Shown here piece by piece: positions 36,101 through 48,785 of a stretch of 64,000 nt of DNA. Source of the DNA: Chrysogorgia sp. JL179-B06 (lineage: Eukaryota > Cnidaria > Anthozoa > Scleralcyonacea > Chrysogorgiidae); contig JAYKKM010000047.1 of NCBI GenBank assembly GCA_035772405.1, positions 6,185,501 through 6,249,500 of the forward strand, given 5' to 3'. A program made the translations under genes and the position numbers. The notes under the pieces are model-generated. The model made no database searches. It was not told where the DNA came from and saw only the letters and a program-made list of their open reading frames with translations. Each line of letters opens with the position of its first letter. Within the stretch, counting starts at the first letter, position 1.

Positions 36101-36443
36101 GATCAATGTGATGCGACTATAATTTCAGAATGCTTTGCCCAGTACTTATTAATGTTACAGGTACCTATAGGATACTTGTAAAACATTCTGGTAGTTGTGG
36201 TCACATGACTCTATCAAATGTTGTTGTGCAAATGGCCTAATTCTAACAACTATATATTAATTTTATACAATGCACATAAAAGTCTATTTGTCAACTGTTC
36301 AGGAAATACATGTATTTACAAGTATATACTTTTTACAAGAACTTATACATTGCTTACCAACTATTTACAATTAAAACTCAGACAAGTGTATAATACAAGC
36401 AACCAGAAATGTTAATCTTTAGAAGGCATAAAAATTCCCATAT
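36101..36443. other. Non-coding stretch
   Basis: Between the helicase and DUF6589 3' ends; no gene recognised. Confidence 0.35.
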
Positions 36444-36727
36444 GCTTTTCTCAAATCATTAATTTTCTTAACATGTAGTGTTAAAAACGGTTAAATATTT
36501 TAAGTAAACAAATTTTGAATAAATATTTTGTTTGTTAATTAAAAAAACTAGATATGAAACTTATACTGGACACTTCTGAATGAAGAAACTCAGAGTGTGT
36601 GTCCAGTGTAAGTTTCATATCTAGTTTTTTAATTAACAAACAAAATATTTATTCAAAATTAATTTACTTAAAATATTTAACCGTTTTTAACACTACATGT
36701 TACGAAAATAAATGATTTGAGAAAAGC
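36444..36727. repeat. 284-bp palindromic repeat (MITE-like)
   Basis: Long arms start GCTTTTCTCAAATCATT and end AATGATTTGAGAAAAGC. Inner arms AACTAGATATGAAACTTATA / GTAAGTTTCATATCTAGTTT flank a loop with ACACTTCTGAATGAAGAAAC. It sits between the two convergent 3' ends of the RecQ-like and DUF6589 genes. Confidence 0.85.
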
Positions 36728-38964
36728 ACTGTAGCAATTAATGTTGCGGTACAACATCATCTAATTATTTAAACACATGTAGATACAGTAAATGCCCACT
36801 AATAAGATCATGCCACTTAATTAAATTGGTTCTTATTTCAAAAAAAATAAGGGTTTTATTTTGAAATTTTAGTGTAGAAAAATCTCAAATTCAGACTTAA
36901 ACAATACATCCAGATCACACTAAATTAATACAGTGCTGTATATCCAGATACTTCAGGGGCGATGATTTCATAGTTTTTCGTTTGTAAAGTATTTAGAAAC
37001 ATTTTTAATAAGACCTTGACACCAGATTTTTCATTAGATATCAAGTGCTTTGTTGAAATATAGGTTCTTACTAGTGGGTGTTCTCTATACTTAAATACTG
37101 TAAGATTTTTAAGTTGACAAAAACTATTTAGCAATAACTTAAATAGTTATCTCTATCTTGCTTTTCTGTGCAGAATTATGTACGTTTTATGATCACTAAT
37201 CCAGGTATAATACTTTTGGAGATCAAAGTCATATAATAAATTTGGCTTGAATTTTGAAAAGAAGCCATAACATCTACCAGGTGTCTTGGTAAGGTCATTC
37301 TGTTTCACAAGTTCACAAACAATCTTCTTCGTGTCAGCCTTCTCTGACCTACGGATATGTTTACCTGATCGCTTGTACAACAACATTGAATTATCAAAAT
37401 TCTCTGTAAGCTGTTTTGTCACACCCCTTGCATGGCAAATTCTGTTGATTGACTTTGGACTGGCATTAGGATCCAGTTTCTTCACAGCATCTTTGAAAAT
37501 TCTGTTCAAAAACTCAAGTGCAAGGTCAAGAGGAATATTATACCACCCAGATTTTGTTTTCGTTTTGAAAATCTGTTCCACACTAGGCTATTTGCAGCAT
37601 GTAAAGCCCTTCCAGAGCATACTTGTAGCTGCCCTTGTCATGATGTAAATGCAGCAAAAGGAATATCCAATTCCTGATGACTCTAGCTCCATCTCCCTCA
37701 GAAATAGCATAAAAAAATCAAGAATTACCATTCCGTAGTCAAGCAAGGCTTTCTGGTAATTGTACATGTCATCTCTTATATCTTATTGGTGGATTTCAGT
37801 CAGAAGTGGCTGTTCCTGTATGTTAACGGGAGGATTGTGAGACTGCTCGTGAGACTGTCGCCATTTTACATCTGAGCTAAAGGTCTTCTTACAGCCCGGA
37901 AAACGACACTTGTATCGACCACTTGGTGTCATATCCTTGAACCTTTGCAATTTACTGCTTCTCTTCTAGCTGATTGGCGGCAAGAACAATCTTTTTGTGC
38001 TTCGCTTCATCGAGAATATACTTGTCAACAATAGTTGCTGATAGTTTATTTAGGTAATCTTTCTTCTCAGCCTTGGTCCACTTTTCTATCTGGTTTGGTA
38101 CAATCTGTGACATCTCTTCAAGTTCTTCAATACCAAGCTCCTTCATTACAGCTGCAACAATACGTGACTCTACTTCTAGCAAAAAGAAACGTCTGTTTGG
38201 ATTTACTGCAGCATCAACATCACTTCTCACACTACGACGGTTAATTAAATTCTGGTCACTGTACAACGTGCACTTATCCCCAGCTGATGCTGGACTGTAG
38301 AGATTAGAAAATGCAACCTTAAAGAAAAAAATGGAGTTGTAAGTAATAAAACAAAAGATTGAATAATTTTGATGAGAACACCACCACAATAAATATAACA
38401 ATACATGTAATTAGAAAAAGAACAACAAACAACAACAGCCACAATAGTAATAACACTTAATTCATAACACAAATAAGTTATGCCCTTACTCCAAGTGCTT
38501 TGTTTCCACCATGCCAATCTGCTATTTCACAATGTAAGCCATCTAAACGCTCCTCTGGGGTGAAACCATTGCTGAGTCTCATGTAAGCATTCACTGCTCT
38601 TTCAACAGTCAGTTGATCTCCAACAATTCCCTGACTCGTGTACCTTCGTTCTTCTCCATCACCAACAAATGGAACATACCCATGGAGTTCCTTAAGTATT
38701 TTAAGTGTCCCATTTGCATCATTTTCACTCTCGAAAATTACCCCCAGGAATGTCTGGAAAATTAACAATATATGAATATGGTACCAAGATATTACTTTAT
38801 CTTCTAGTGGTGAAAACAAAATTTTACTGAATGAGTAAAATATTGTTTTCACCATGAGAAAATAAAATTTATATCTTCAAATTACCATCTAATGTTCTTC
38901 TTATTATATACTAGAAACAACACACTAAAGCTCAATTTGGTATTAAATAATCCCCTCTCCCGGC

Positions 38965-39025
38965 GCAAAGGGCGATGATGCTAATATTGACCAGCGATTA
39001 GTCCCTCATCACGGGAAATCCAGCG
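38965..39025. repeat. Dispersed 50-60 bp repeat, copy 2
   Basis: GATGATGCTAATATTGACCA, GCGATTAGTCCCTCATCACG and GGAAAT. Same block as at 13200 and 51062. It lies in the intron between exons 2 and 3 of the DUF6589 copy 2. Confidence 0.6.
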
Positions 39026-39797
39026 ATTCCAGTCTCACATTTAGTTTATAACATTGATATCTTGACTAGTGAAGTTATGGAAAATATGCCACATAGAGGA
39101 AATAAATAGTGAGACTTGCTGAATTTGTAGGTTGTGATGCTTCTTTACTGTATTTGTGGAGAATGTGTTTCTCAACAAATCTTTCCCAAATTCAAGGCAA
39201 GGAACATTTTCTACTAGAGTCCTCTGGACCAGGGTAATGTAATTTTCCCTCTGTGCTTTTTGTTCCAAGTGGCTAGGAAGACACTTGAAATTTTCCATTT
39301 GGAGAAGACCATCTACAGGACAATCTGTGCTCAAGTGATTTCCAGAAATCCTGTTTGTGGTGTCATTGACTGTAACATAATGTTTATCAATGTTCTGGTG
39401 TTCTTCGGTCATGTAGTGGACGTCCTCGTGGTAATCAACATTGTCAATGGTGAGCTTGAATCCAGGAGATGGTTCTGCACCTCCAACTGGGCTTGAACTA
39501 GACTCTTCTGATGAATTATTTTCTTTAGCAACCTTTTCTGCAAACCATTTTTCATCTGTTTCAACCATTTCTTTAACAGGATTGTCATAATCCTTTCCAA
39601 ACTCCTCCAGCTTCTTCTACAGGTGGGTTGGTGATGTCACTAATCTCAGTGGGGCTATAATCTTGACATAACAGGCTATCAAAAAATATAAAGCTATAGT
39701 ACAGTTGTATGCACCTACATTATAAAAATGTTTGTTATTACTCATAATTTTATGTGATTAGATGCTCTTCATTTCATATAATACACAAAGAGTGTTT

Positions 39798-39868
39798 CAT
39801 CAGATATGAAAAAACCAAGTTTTTTGAACTAACTTTGAGGCATTACAGTATATCTGATGAAACACTCC
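39798..39868. repeat. Small foldback in DUF6589 intron
   Basis: AGAGTGTTTCATCAGATAT and ATATCTGATGAAACACTC face each other. The GTTTCATCAG arm resembles the foldback in the LINE at 8.65 kb. A comparable hairpin (TGGTGAAAACAAAATTTTAC / AATATTGTTTTCACCA) lies at 38802-38855. Confidence 0.6.
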
Positions 39869-40878
39869 ATCGAGTGTGGGATATTACATCTCAAATAAAT
39901 TCATAAAGCAAATAGTGGTATAATTTGCACAATATAGAAATAATTACTTATCGCCCAGTTGGAATGGTATAAAAAAATTCCCAACATTAGCTGCACAGCA
40001 TTCAGGTATGGCGATCGGTTTCTAAGTAGCACTGAAGCAGCTATTCCAACAGCAGGGATCCAGGAGCTTTTCTCTGTTTTATTCCTGTTGGAACTTCCTA
40101 CTGCTAATACTGAGTAAAACAATGGCGCTCTCTTTTGCAGTTCTTCATTCCCTTTCTCAAATGAAAAATCAAGCATTTTCTCCTTTGCTTGGAGCAGAGA
40201 TTTGAACACTCCTGTTCAATTTCTTTTAAAATGTTCACGGTGAGATGTCTTCTTATCTGTTTGCTGTTCCATGCTGCATTGGCTATTTGTTTATAAGTAC
40301 CACGGACTAGCATTTTCCCCAGCGATTCTAAGTCTGGATGCAAATTTTTCTCGACAGTTTTACTCGGCCACACTACTCTTACGTTCACGGATGTTTTAGC
40401 GGTTTGGTGTTCTTTAACGGGAGTTGAATGCCTTATCGGAACAGGTGAAGGCGAACTGGCACAGAAGATATCAAACGCATGAGAAGTTTTACCTTGTGTA
40501 AAGGCTGGTTTCACTGCCAGTCCGTGAAGTGGTCTCAAAAGCTTCGTTGGAAATGTTCGATCGTTTGGTTGCTGGTCCCTCTACTGTTGCGTCTTGCTGC
40601 CTTTTAAGTCTTCCTTTCTGGTAAACACTAGTGAGATCCGTCACAATATTTCGTTCTTGAGTAAGTAAGCTTGATCTTTTTCGTAGTTTGTCCAAACACT
40701 GTCTGCAGATGTAAGCCGAAGAATCAGATACCACGAACGGCAATTGCTGTTTCACATTAAATTTGGACTTTCCAGATACTAAATATCTTTCGTGGGATTT
40801 TTCAATCACACGAAAACACAAGATACACAAACAATTGTCGATTTCTTCTGAACAAGAAACTAGAACACTGTCCGCCAT

Positions 40879-41555
40879 TGAAGGATTATTGCAGTAATTT
40901 ATGCACGCGGGTATTTACGTCACAGACACGATTAGGTTCGCAGTTTAGCAGACCGTAATTTCCGCTTTTCGAAATTTCGGGCTGCGAGCAGGCTAATATA
41001 TTTCGGAGTTCGTAAATTCAAGATTAGCATCAGTTACAAATATATATTTGTACGTATGTCCGAGTCTGTTAATCAAGCATTTCATATATAGAATAATTTT
41101 TTAGAATAGCATTTCAACAGATATCGTGGTTGCAAGATTTTATCATTTTCCCCGTGTTCGTTAATTAAGGATGGTGTCCGAATTCAAAGAATAGATTGCG
41201 TCCAAAATACAACATTTGTTTCTCTAATAACTTTTAAATAGTCGTCGTACAACTATGTACGATATATCAAAATAAAGCTCAAAGCTAAAATAAAGATTTA
41301 ATCCAATATAAAGATACAGAAGTATCGTACATCAAAGTGAAAGCTATATAATGTAAGAATTTAATAATGTAAAAAAACATTTCGTCAATCAAAAATGACA
41401 TATAGTAAATTGTTTGCTACTTAGCAAACAATTAACTATATTGAAACAAGACGCCCGCTAGGCGTTAACTCGGGCTACTTGAGGTTGTGGCTTGTTGAAA
41501 GACATTGTAGGCAAATTCAGTGATTTTAATTCAATATACACAAATCTATAGTCAG
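40879..41555. other. Non-coding stretch
   Basis: Upstream of the DUF6589 copy 2 start, up to the hAT left end. No gene recognised. A small hairpin AATTGTTTGCTACTTAGCAA lies at 41408. Should contain the promoter and outer end of the RecQ/DUF6589 element. Confidence 0.35.
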
Positions 41556-42080
41556 GGGCGGATTTAGGGTACGTCAAACACGTCAAGCGACGTACGCAAA
41601 AAATCGAGACTAATTTATTCAATGAATTAATTTATTTCGGAAAAACTTTAAAAATAAATATTCAAGTTTGAAAAATAAATATTCGAACTTTAAAAATATT
41701 TTAATATATATTTGAAATCTTTGAAATTTTCATTTTGCACGTAAAAAATTTCATTTTTTAACGTTGAAAATTGTTTAAAAATTTTTAAAAATTTCTTAGC
41801 CCGCGTCTTCTAATGCTAAATGGCCACCTAAATGGCCATCCTAGTCCGTCGAAATGAATCGCTTGTCAGGTGCCAGGTACGTCGAAAAATCCCAAATCCG
41901 TCGAATCGGATCTAGCAACCAATCAGCGTTCGTAATTTTCGATTTAGACCAATGAAACTCCAAGTCCGTCGAAACTGCTTGGACGGGTGTTTCGACGTAC
42001 TTCAGGCTAATAAACCCATTATGTCGGGCTTCGACGTATCAGGCAGTAAATTGAGCGAGTTACCTACATAACACTCAATC

Positions 42081-42314
42081 ATGGCTGCTAGTGCAAGTGT
42101 GATCGAACGTGTGCAAAGCGTGCTAACGAGTAAAGACGAAAACTTACTTCGCCAAATTCTTCGTGAATTGACGGGAAAATTGCAATCGTGTGCTGTTCTC
42201 TCTGATCAAGAGCATATCGCAAAGATTGGAAAGACCTTATACAGGCATTTTGGCGCGGAAATCTATATTCCGAAATATGTCAAATTGAGAAAATCAAAGT
42301 CCACGGCTGTTAGG
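42081..42314 (+). CDS. hAT gene, first exon (N-terminal domain unknown)
   Basis: ATG 42081 to donor AG|GTAAGT at 42315. It encodes 78 residues: MAASASVIERVQSVLTSKDE, LLRQILRELTGKLQSCAVLS, AKIGKTLYRHFGAEIYIPKY. Helical and basic, with no zinc-binding pattern. Its position inside the hAT ends, on the strand of the transposase, suggests it is spliced to the later exon (acceptor candidate TTTTTACTGGCAG at 43465), but the join was not tested. Confidence 0.45.
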
Positions 42315-42459
42315 TAAGTTTAAATTTTAAATAGTATATAAAGGATTAGGTAACGTCTGACTGTAGACTACAATGATTGATGTAGTTTAATGATATTAAG
42401 ATAATAATTCATATAAAACAGCAAACATGAATCGATTGCGTTTTTAATAATATATATAT

Positions 42460-42599
42460 GTTATTTACCGGCTGGGAGGTCCGTATAGAAAAATATTTGC
42501 CCGAGGTCTCAAAAATGGCCCGAGGCCGCAGGCCGAGGGACATTTTTGAGACCGAGGGCAAATATTTTTCTATACGGACCGACCAAAACGGTAAATAAC
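42460..42599. repeat. Palindromic repeat family, copy 2
   Basis: GTTATTTACCGGCTGGGAGG ... CCGACCAAAACGGTAAATAA, with inner arms GAGGTCTCAAAAATGGCCCG and GGGACATTTTTGAGACC. Close to the copy at 17255-17391 and inserted in the intron of the hAT element. Confidence 0.85.
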
Positions 42600-43465
42600 A
42601 TATTTATTTTTTTGTTATAAATAATTGTAAGACAAGAAAATCTGCCGCCGTGTAAAAACAAACCACAGGAAGCTAAAGCGCTAGTGGTCACTTCCGCTGC
42701 CCATATTTGGAAAGAGGCGAACCATATATAGAAAATCACCTGACAAAGGACAAACTCATTCAAGTCAACTTTTTAATAAACAAGATTGGAAATTCGACAG
42801 GTACAGTTGAACAGAGCAAACCAGGACTTAACCAGGACTAATATTCATCATTGATCATGCAAAAGCAAAGTGAAAACAATTGTTTGTCTCGTATGATACA
42901 TGTAATGGCGGAATCTTGCCTTGTCTTTGTCGGCTTCTCACTCGATGTGTCGCCAGAACTAAAGTTGAAGCGAAGTTGAAATTGAAAGTATATATCCTTG
43001 AAACTTGCCAATTTTTGCTCCGGAAAACAAGTCTGTAATTGCTGTGGTTGTTGACGTTATTGCGATACTGTTAAGCAATTCGGGACGTTTGAAATATTGC
43101 GGTGGTGGACAACTGAAGGCCTGAAGCTGCTTTGTATTAAAGCATCAAGCCTTTCCGACATTGCCGTCTTTCTCTGTTATGGTCATGAAAAACCGACACA
43201 AAAGAACATTTCTCATGTTCGTTACTGTAGCAGAGAAGCGATTCCACTGCACATTCATCTCGTAGGTACACTTAACTGTATTTTCAGGCCGTTGTTCTTA
43301 AATAAAATTTTGAATTTCGTCCAAGTTATCTTGCACAATGTTGCCACTTCGCTGGACTTTTTCTTTTTCGTATATAAAATCTTCAACTTCGGGAAAATAA
43401 AATTCGCTTTCGCTGTGATAGCTTTCATTGTCACTATATCCTTCTTATTTTGTTTTTACTGGCAG

Positions 43466-46102
43466 TCTATTGTCTCAAAAGGTAGTCCCTCTTATTTTCC
43501 TCTTATTTTCCAAGATGTCCCTCTTATTTTCCAAGATTCTAGTGGAAATAAAAGAAAGCTACAACGATCAGTTCCATCAAACCTACCCAAACAAATGTGC
43601 TCAAACTCCTCAAAGGTTGTTGATGATCATGGTACAAGCAAAAAAAAACAATCAAAACTTTCTTTTCCCACCTGTACTACTTGTGTGAGCATGTTACCAG
43701 TACCTCCTGAGGAAGTAGTGACCTTGCCCCCAGTAAATAGTCAAGTAAATTTAATTCTTCCTAATTGTACTGATGCTAACAAAGTGATGTTACCTTCTTT
43801 TCCCATAGTTGCTACTGCTACTTCTGCAACTATGCAACCACGGCCACCAAATGAGTATATTAATGATGTTGCTTTTTATAGGAAACAAGCTAAATTTGCA
43901 AATTGAAGCTTTGCTTAAAAATGTTTTTATACCTGACAAATCATACTCCTTTCCAAAAACAAACAAAAGGAGTTTTCTTTTCAAATGGCTTGAAGATTAT
44001 CCTTGGTTGTGTTATTCACCAAGTCTGGATGGTGCATTTTGTCTTCCCTGTGTGCTACTTGGGGATAGATTTCCTGTAAAAGCTGCTAGAATAAAAAATC
44101 TTTTTTCAGAGCCTTTTAGATCCTGGAATGATGCTTCTCGTTCTTTCAAAAAGCATACTGGTGGCGGAACACTCAGTGTCAGGATCCAAAGCATGCTTGC
44201 ACGATAGTACATCAGGCATTTTGACATCTATCCTGAGTCAGTTGTCTGGTAAAACACAACCGATTGGAATAATGATTGATGAAAATAAAAAGAAAAAACA
44301 TCTCCGAAAATAAGAAAAAACTAATTCCAATAATTGACACCATCAAACTATGTGGTCGTCTCGGTTTGGCTTTTAGAGGGCACCGCGATGATTCCAAATA
44401 TCATCCAGATGTGGGAAGTTACTCCCAGGGTGGTGTTGGTAACTTTGTCGAGCTTCTCAATTTTAGGGTTCGTGCTGGTGATAAAGTGTTGGAAGAACAT
44501 TTAAAGAATGGTCCGAAAAATGCTTCGTATATTTCCAAGACTTCACAGAATGAAATCATCAAATGTTGTGGTCAGGTTGTAACTGAAACAATTATTAATG
44601 AAGTTAAACGAAACAAATATTTTTCTATTATTGCTGATGAAGCTGCAGATTGCTCCAATAAGGAGCAACTATCTCTTGTGTTACGTTTTGTTGATGATAA
44701 TTTAAATATAAGGGAAGATTTTATTCAATTTATTCATTGCAGGTGGGGCTTGTCTGGTGCAGATCTTGCATCAATTATTTTGAATGCATTAACCAAGCTC
44801 TCTTTAAATGTTGAAAATTGCCGTGGACAAGGTTATGACGGGGCAGGTGCTGTCGCAGGCCACATCAATGGTCTATCGGCACACATTTTGCGACTGAACA
44901 AAAAAGCCATTTATACACATTGTTACAGTCATAGACTTAATTTGGCTATTTCTAATTCTTGTACTGTGCCCCTAGTGAGAAATTGTTTTGCACAGATTAA
45001 AGAACTTTCATATTTTTTTAACTTTTCACAGACCCGCCAAATGCTTTTGGAGAAAAATGTTTTAAAGTATTGTCCAGATTCAAGAAAATCCAAATTAAAA
45101 GATGTTTGCCGAACAAGATGGGTTGAAAGAATAGTTGGATTAGACTTATTTGAAGAATTATTTGTTGCAATTTTTTTTACTTTAGATGAAATGGCTTCAA
45201 ATTTGGAGAACCAGTGTAATCCCAACACTTCATCTAAAGCATTATCCTTTTTAACCCTTTTGTCTTCATTTAAGTTTATTGTAGCTTTGGTGATTACTAG
45301 AAATATTTTTGATTTGACTCTTCCTGTGACAAAGTTGTTGCAGGAGAGAACCATTGATGTCATGGATGGTATGCATTTAATTAAATCCCTTATTGATACA
45401 GGTTTAACAATCAGAACTAACATGGAATGGTACCATAGTGGTTGGTACACACAAGTGATTTCCCTTGCTGCCAAGGTTGATATACAGGAATCAATGCCAC
45501 GAACAACTTCAAGGCAAACTGCAAGGGATAATCCCCCTGCTAATAGTGCCTCAGAATATTTTAAGAGAGTTATTACCATACCTGTAATCGATCATTTAAA
45601 TGCAGATTTGAGTGCCCGATTTAATTTTGCTAATGTTAATGCTTACAATGGGTTAAGTATTGTTCCTGAAAAAATGATATCCTTAATTAATTCAAAACAA
45701 TGTTGGAAAGAAAAATTTAAAACATTTTGTAATTTGTATGATGATGATTTTCCTAATCCACTTGCTTTAGATGCGGAGATGGAACTGTGGCAAAAATACT
45801 GGGAAACAATTTCAGATTCTAGTCCTAGTAATGTTGGTGACACATTAAAGGCTGTTAACTTCACAGGTTTTGAAAACATCAAAGTAGCATTGCGAATCCT
45901 AGCAACCCTTCCTGTAACTTCTTGTGAGTGTGAACGTTCTTTCTCAGCGCTTCGTAGATTGAAAAACTACAACAGAAGTACCATGGTCGAAGAACGCCTG
46001 AATGGCCTGGCATTGATGCATGTTCACCAAGAAATAGAGCCAGATGTGCAAGATGTCCTCCAAAAATTCGCAACTGGTAACAGGAGGTTGGAAATTAGCT
46101 AA
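43466..46102 (+). pseudogene. hAT transposase (ZMYM1/52-kDa-repressor-like), frames shifted in N-terminal half
   Basis: Starts after acceptor ACTGGCAG in the frame of KKKQSKLSFPTCTTC, shifts near 43890 to FKWLEDYPWLCYSPSLDGAF and CLPCVLLGDR ... SFKKH, a TTF-type zinc finger. It shifts again near 44200-44280. From 44276 one 608-codon frame runs to TAA 46102: LIPIIDTIKLCGRLGLAFRG, GGVGNFVELLNFRVRAGDK, IIADEAADCSNKEQLSLVLR (first catalytic Asp), CRGQGYDGAGAVAG (second acidic block), HCYSHRLNLAI, and the hATC dimerisation end with SCECERSFSALRRLKNY (catalytic Glu) and ERLNGLALMHVHQE. The DUF4371-type core is uninterrupted, so the element is fairly young. Confidence 0.85.
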
Positions 46103-46224
46103 GTATTTTTAAATTTTCTTTCCATTTATATATATACAGTATATACATTAATAACGGCCACATAAAATAAATATACATTTCAATAAGAGTGCAGTCTTTT
46201 GTTGGTAATTGGTAACTACTAGTT

Positions 46225-47050
46225 TGTATGACCAGGATGATGTAGAGAGGTGAGCTCTTCTCTATGTCCATGAAATGTCCTATATGGTCTGTTTTTCTCT
46301 ATTCATAATTCCTTTTCTTTGGGCGAGTATCTGGCACCTTAAAACCAGACAGCTCATTGTGGATAAGGGGTAAACTATTAGGTTGTTAAGATGACCAGGA
46401 TGATGTAGAGAGGTGAGCTCTTCTCTATATCCATGAAATGTCCTATATGGTCAGTGGTCTGTTTTTCTCTATTCATAATTATTTTTCTTGGGCGAGTATC
46501 TGGCGCCTTAAAACCAGCCAGCTCATTGTGAATAAGGGGTAAACTATTAGGTTGTTAAGATGACCAGGATGATGTAGAGAGGTGAGCTCTTCTCTATGTC
46601 CATGAAATGTCCTATATGGTCAGTGGTCTGTTTTTCTCTATTCATAATTATTTTTCTTGGGCGAGTATCTGGCGCCTTAAAACCAGACAGCTCATTGTGA
46701 ATAAGGGGTAAACTATTAGGTTGTTAAGATGACCAGGATGATGTAGAGAGGTGAGCTCTTAGAACTATGTCCATGAAATGTCCTATATGGTCAGTGGTCT
46801 GTTTTTCTCTATTCATAATTATTTTTCTTGGGCGAGTATCTGGCGCCTTAAAACCAGACAGCTCATTGTGAATAAGGGGTAAACTATTAGGTTGTTAAGA
46901 TGACCAGGATGATGTAGAGAGGTGAGCTCTTCTCTATGTCCATGAAATGTCCTATATGGTCTGTTTTTCTCTATTCATAATTCCTTTTCTTTGGGCGAGT
47001 ATCTGGCGCCTTAAAACCAGACAGCTCATTGTGCTGGATAAGGGGTAAAC
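46225..47050. repeat. Tandem repeat, about 168 bp x 5, in hAT 3' region
   Basis: Units begin ATGACCAGGATGATGTAGAG at about 46228, 46391, 46560, 46732 and 46904. Each contains GAAATGTCCTATATGGTC, TTTTTCTCTATTCATAATT, GGGCGAGTATCTGGC and CCAGACAGCTCATTGTG. A diverged sixth unit lies at about 47177-47335. The flanking AATAAATA-ACATTTCAATAAGAGT block is also duplicated (46165 and 47110). Confidence 0.9.
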
Positions 47051-47802
47051 TATTACATTTTCTTTCCATATAATATACATATTAAAATTAATAAAAAGCC
47101 ACAAAAAATAAATAAACATTTCAATAAGAGTACTGTATATGCAATGCAGTCTTTTGTTGGTAACTACTAGTTTGTATGACCAGGATGATGTAGAGTGGTG
47201 TGCTCTTAGTTATCTGACTATGTCCATGTAATGTATTGTACATGGTCTGTTTTTCTCTATTCATAATTATTTTGCTTTGCATGGGTGTGTATCTGGCGCC
47301 TTACAACCAGACAGCTCATTGTGGAGAAGGGGTAAAGTTAAACAATCTAATAGATTGGTAAAATGACCAGGAAATTAACATGACCAGGATCATGTGATTA
47401 GAGAGATAAGCTCCTCTATGTGTCTAAAAAATTGCTTGGCAGCTAAAGTTGGTGGGCTTTGGCTGTCCATGTCGGATTCACTGAGCAGTGAATCATAGGC
47501 ATGCTGATGAGCTCTGATATGGAGCGAAACAGTCGTAAAAATTGTCTCCAGTAACGATTATTTAAAAAGTGCAGAAGCATTTTTTTTAAAAAATCGTAAA
47601 ATGTGGTATAAAAAACGCAAATTAGAACTGTAAGATTTTTCTAAAAAATCTTGCCAGAATGCGGGAAATGCCATTTCAGGGAGTCAAATTTCAAAAATTT
47701 TCCGGGGGGGATGCCCCCTGACCCCCCTAGAATGTGCACTTCCGTGTTTCGACGTACCCTCAAAAATTCCTGAATCCGCCCCTGATAGTTGTAGGTACAT
47801 GT

Positions 47803-48470
47803 AATGATACGGCTGTTAGTGCAGTGGTGGTTAAATTTTCCATCATTGCAAACCCATAACATAGTGTTGGCCAACGGCTTTGATTATACGAAGGTGAGCT
47901 GGCTCAGTATCCAAGCTGGCTTACTGAGAATTCTGCCCCAACAAATGAGCCACCCTGTTTGCTGACCTAATCCAGTTCTAGCCAACATGGTCAGCCTGGC
48001 AAGCGAGCCGGCCTGTGGTCATGTAATAACAACTCATATGGTCAGTCCGGCAAACAGGTTTAGTTTGAGCAAGTATTAAATCAGTTAATATTTTTCTCAG
48101 TGTATAAGGCATAGCAGTAAATCAAACCATTTAGTTGGCAGTAGCAAGGTGTCATAAGCTATTATAAACAGTTTAAAGAAATGTAATTCAAAATCATTAT
48201 TTCTTTGAAGTTATATAACATTTTGAGCCAGTAAACATATTCATAATTTTAGCATATTTATTATTTGAGAGGCTTTATACATACTAGTGACTAGTCCAGT
48301 GGGCCAGCCAGCTAGCTAATTGTAATATAAAGACAGATTACTGCATAGTTAACTATGTTACTGTCTCGGTTAGCGAGCCAACTCGCTTTCCGTGTAGTCA
48401 AGGCCAACATTCAGACCCGTCACTGGTAAACCAGCAAACAACAACAAACTCTTTACTCCTTGATCTTCAT
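47803..48470. other. Non-coding stretch
   Basis: No gene recognised. Contains several AGCCAGC/GGCAAGCGAGCC words between 47890 and 48420. Confidence 0.35.
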
Positions 48471-48479
48471 AGTTGGTAT

Positions 48480-48785
48480 GGGTGTCACAGATTTATATAC
48501 TGTGTGTTCATTTGTAAGCATTTGTGTATAATAATACATGTATGAACATCGATACAAACTTACTGATAACCCAGAACATTTTGGAGCCCCATTTAATCTT
48601 ACAGGTAAAATATCGAGTGAAACAGGGTTACTCAATGGCAACAATGAGTGTCAGAGATTTATATACTCTAGTCTGTACGTTCATTTGTAAGCATTCGCAT
48701 ATAATAATATGAACAATCGATACAAACTTACTGATAACCCAGAACATTTTGGAGCCCCATTTAAGCTTACAGGTAAAATATCAAT
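48480..48785. repeat. Direct duplication, about 150-170 bp x 2
   Basis: Both copies contain CAGAGATTTATATACT-like, GTTCATTTGTAAGCATT, GATACAAACTTACTGATAAC, CCAGAACATTTTGGAGCCCC and CTTACAGGTAAAATATC. First copy 48480-48625, second 48648-48785. Confidence 0.85.

Larger units (their letters stand above)
37153..40878 (-). pseudogene. DUF6589-family multi-exon gene, copy 2 (transposase-like, broken)
   Basis: ATG at 40878 opens a Cys-containing N-terminus (NCLCILCFRVIEK ... YICRQCLDKLRKR). The frame changes near 40500 to KNLHPDLESLGKMLVRGTYK and ECSNLCSK, then at an A run near 40177 to LQKRAPLFYSVLAVG and SWIPAVGIAASVLLRNRSPY. Exon 2 (39616 to about 39160) has FKLTIDNVDYHEDV, EHQNIDKHYV and CLPSHLEQKAQRENYITLV. 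Exon 3 (38490-38753) is 264 bp, exactly as in copy 1, with GIVGDQLTVERAV and CEIADWHGG. Exon 4 (from 38317) has EVESRIVAAVMKELG, then C2H2-like CRFPGCKKTFSSDVKWRQSH, GDGARVIRNWIFLLLHLHHD and WYNIPLDLALEFLNRIFK; it ends at 37153. At least five frame breaks and a TAA near 37785 show it is dead or mis-sequenced. Confidence 0.75.
41556..47802 (+). mobile_element. hAT DNA transposon (about 6.2 kb)
   Basis: Ends are inverted: CAGGGGCGGATTTAGGGTAC at the left and CCTGAATCCGCCCCTG at the right, with mirrored GTACG/CGTAC words inside. The flanks share ATAGT (left TCTATAGT, right ATAGTTGT), but an exact 8-bp duplication is not visible. It encodes a short first exon (42081), a TTF-type zinc finger and an RNase-H-like transposase with hATC domain. 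A palindromic repeat (42460-42599) sits in the first intron, and 168-bp tandem repeats follow the stop codon. Confidence 0.85.

Noticed and set aside
43097..43465. Long N-terminal extension of the hAT protein
   Set aside because: The open frame upstream of the acceptor at 43465 is rich in aromatic/Phe runs from T-rich intron sequence; the transposase part begins after it.
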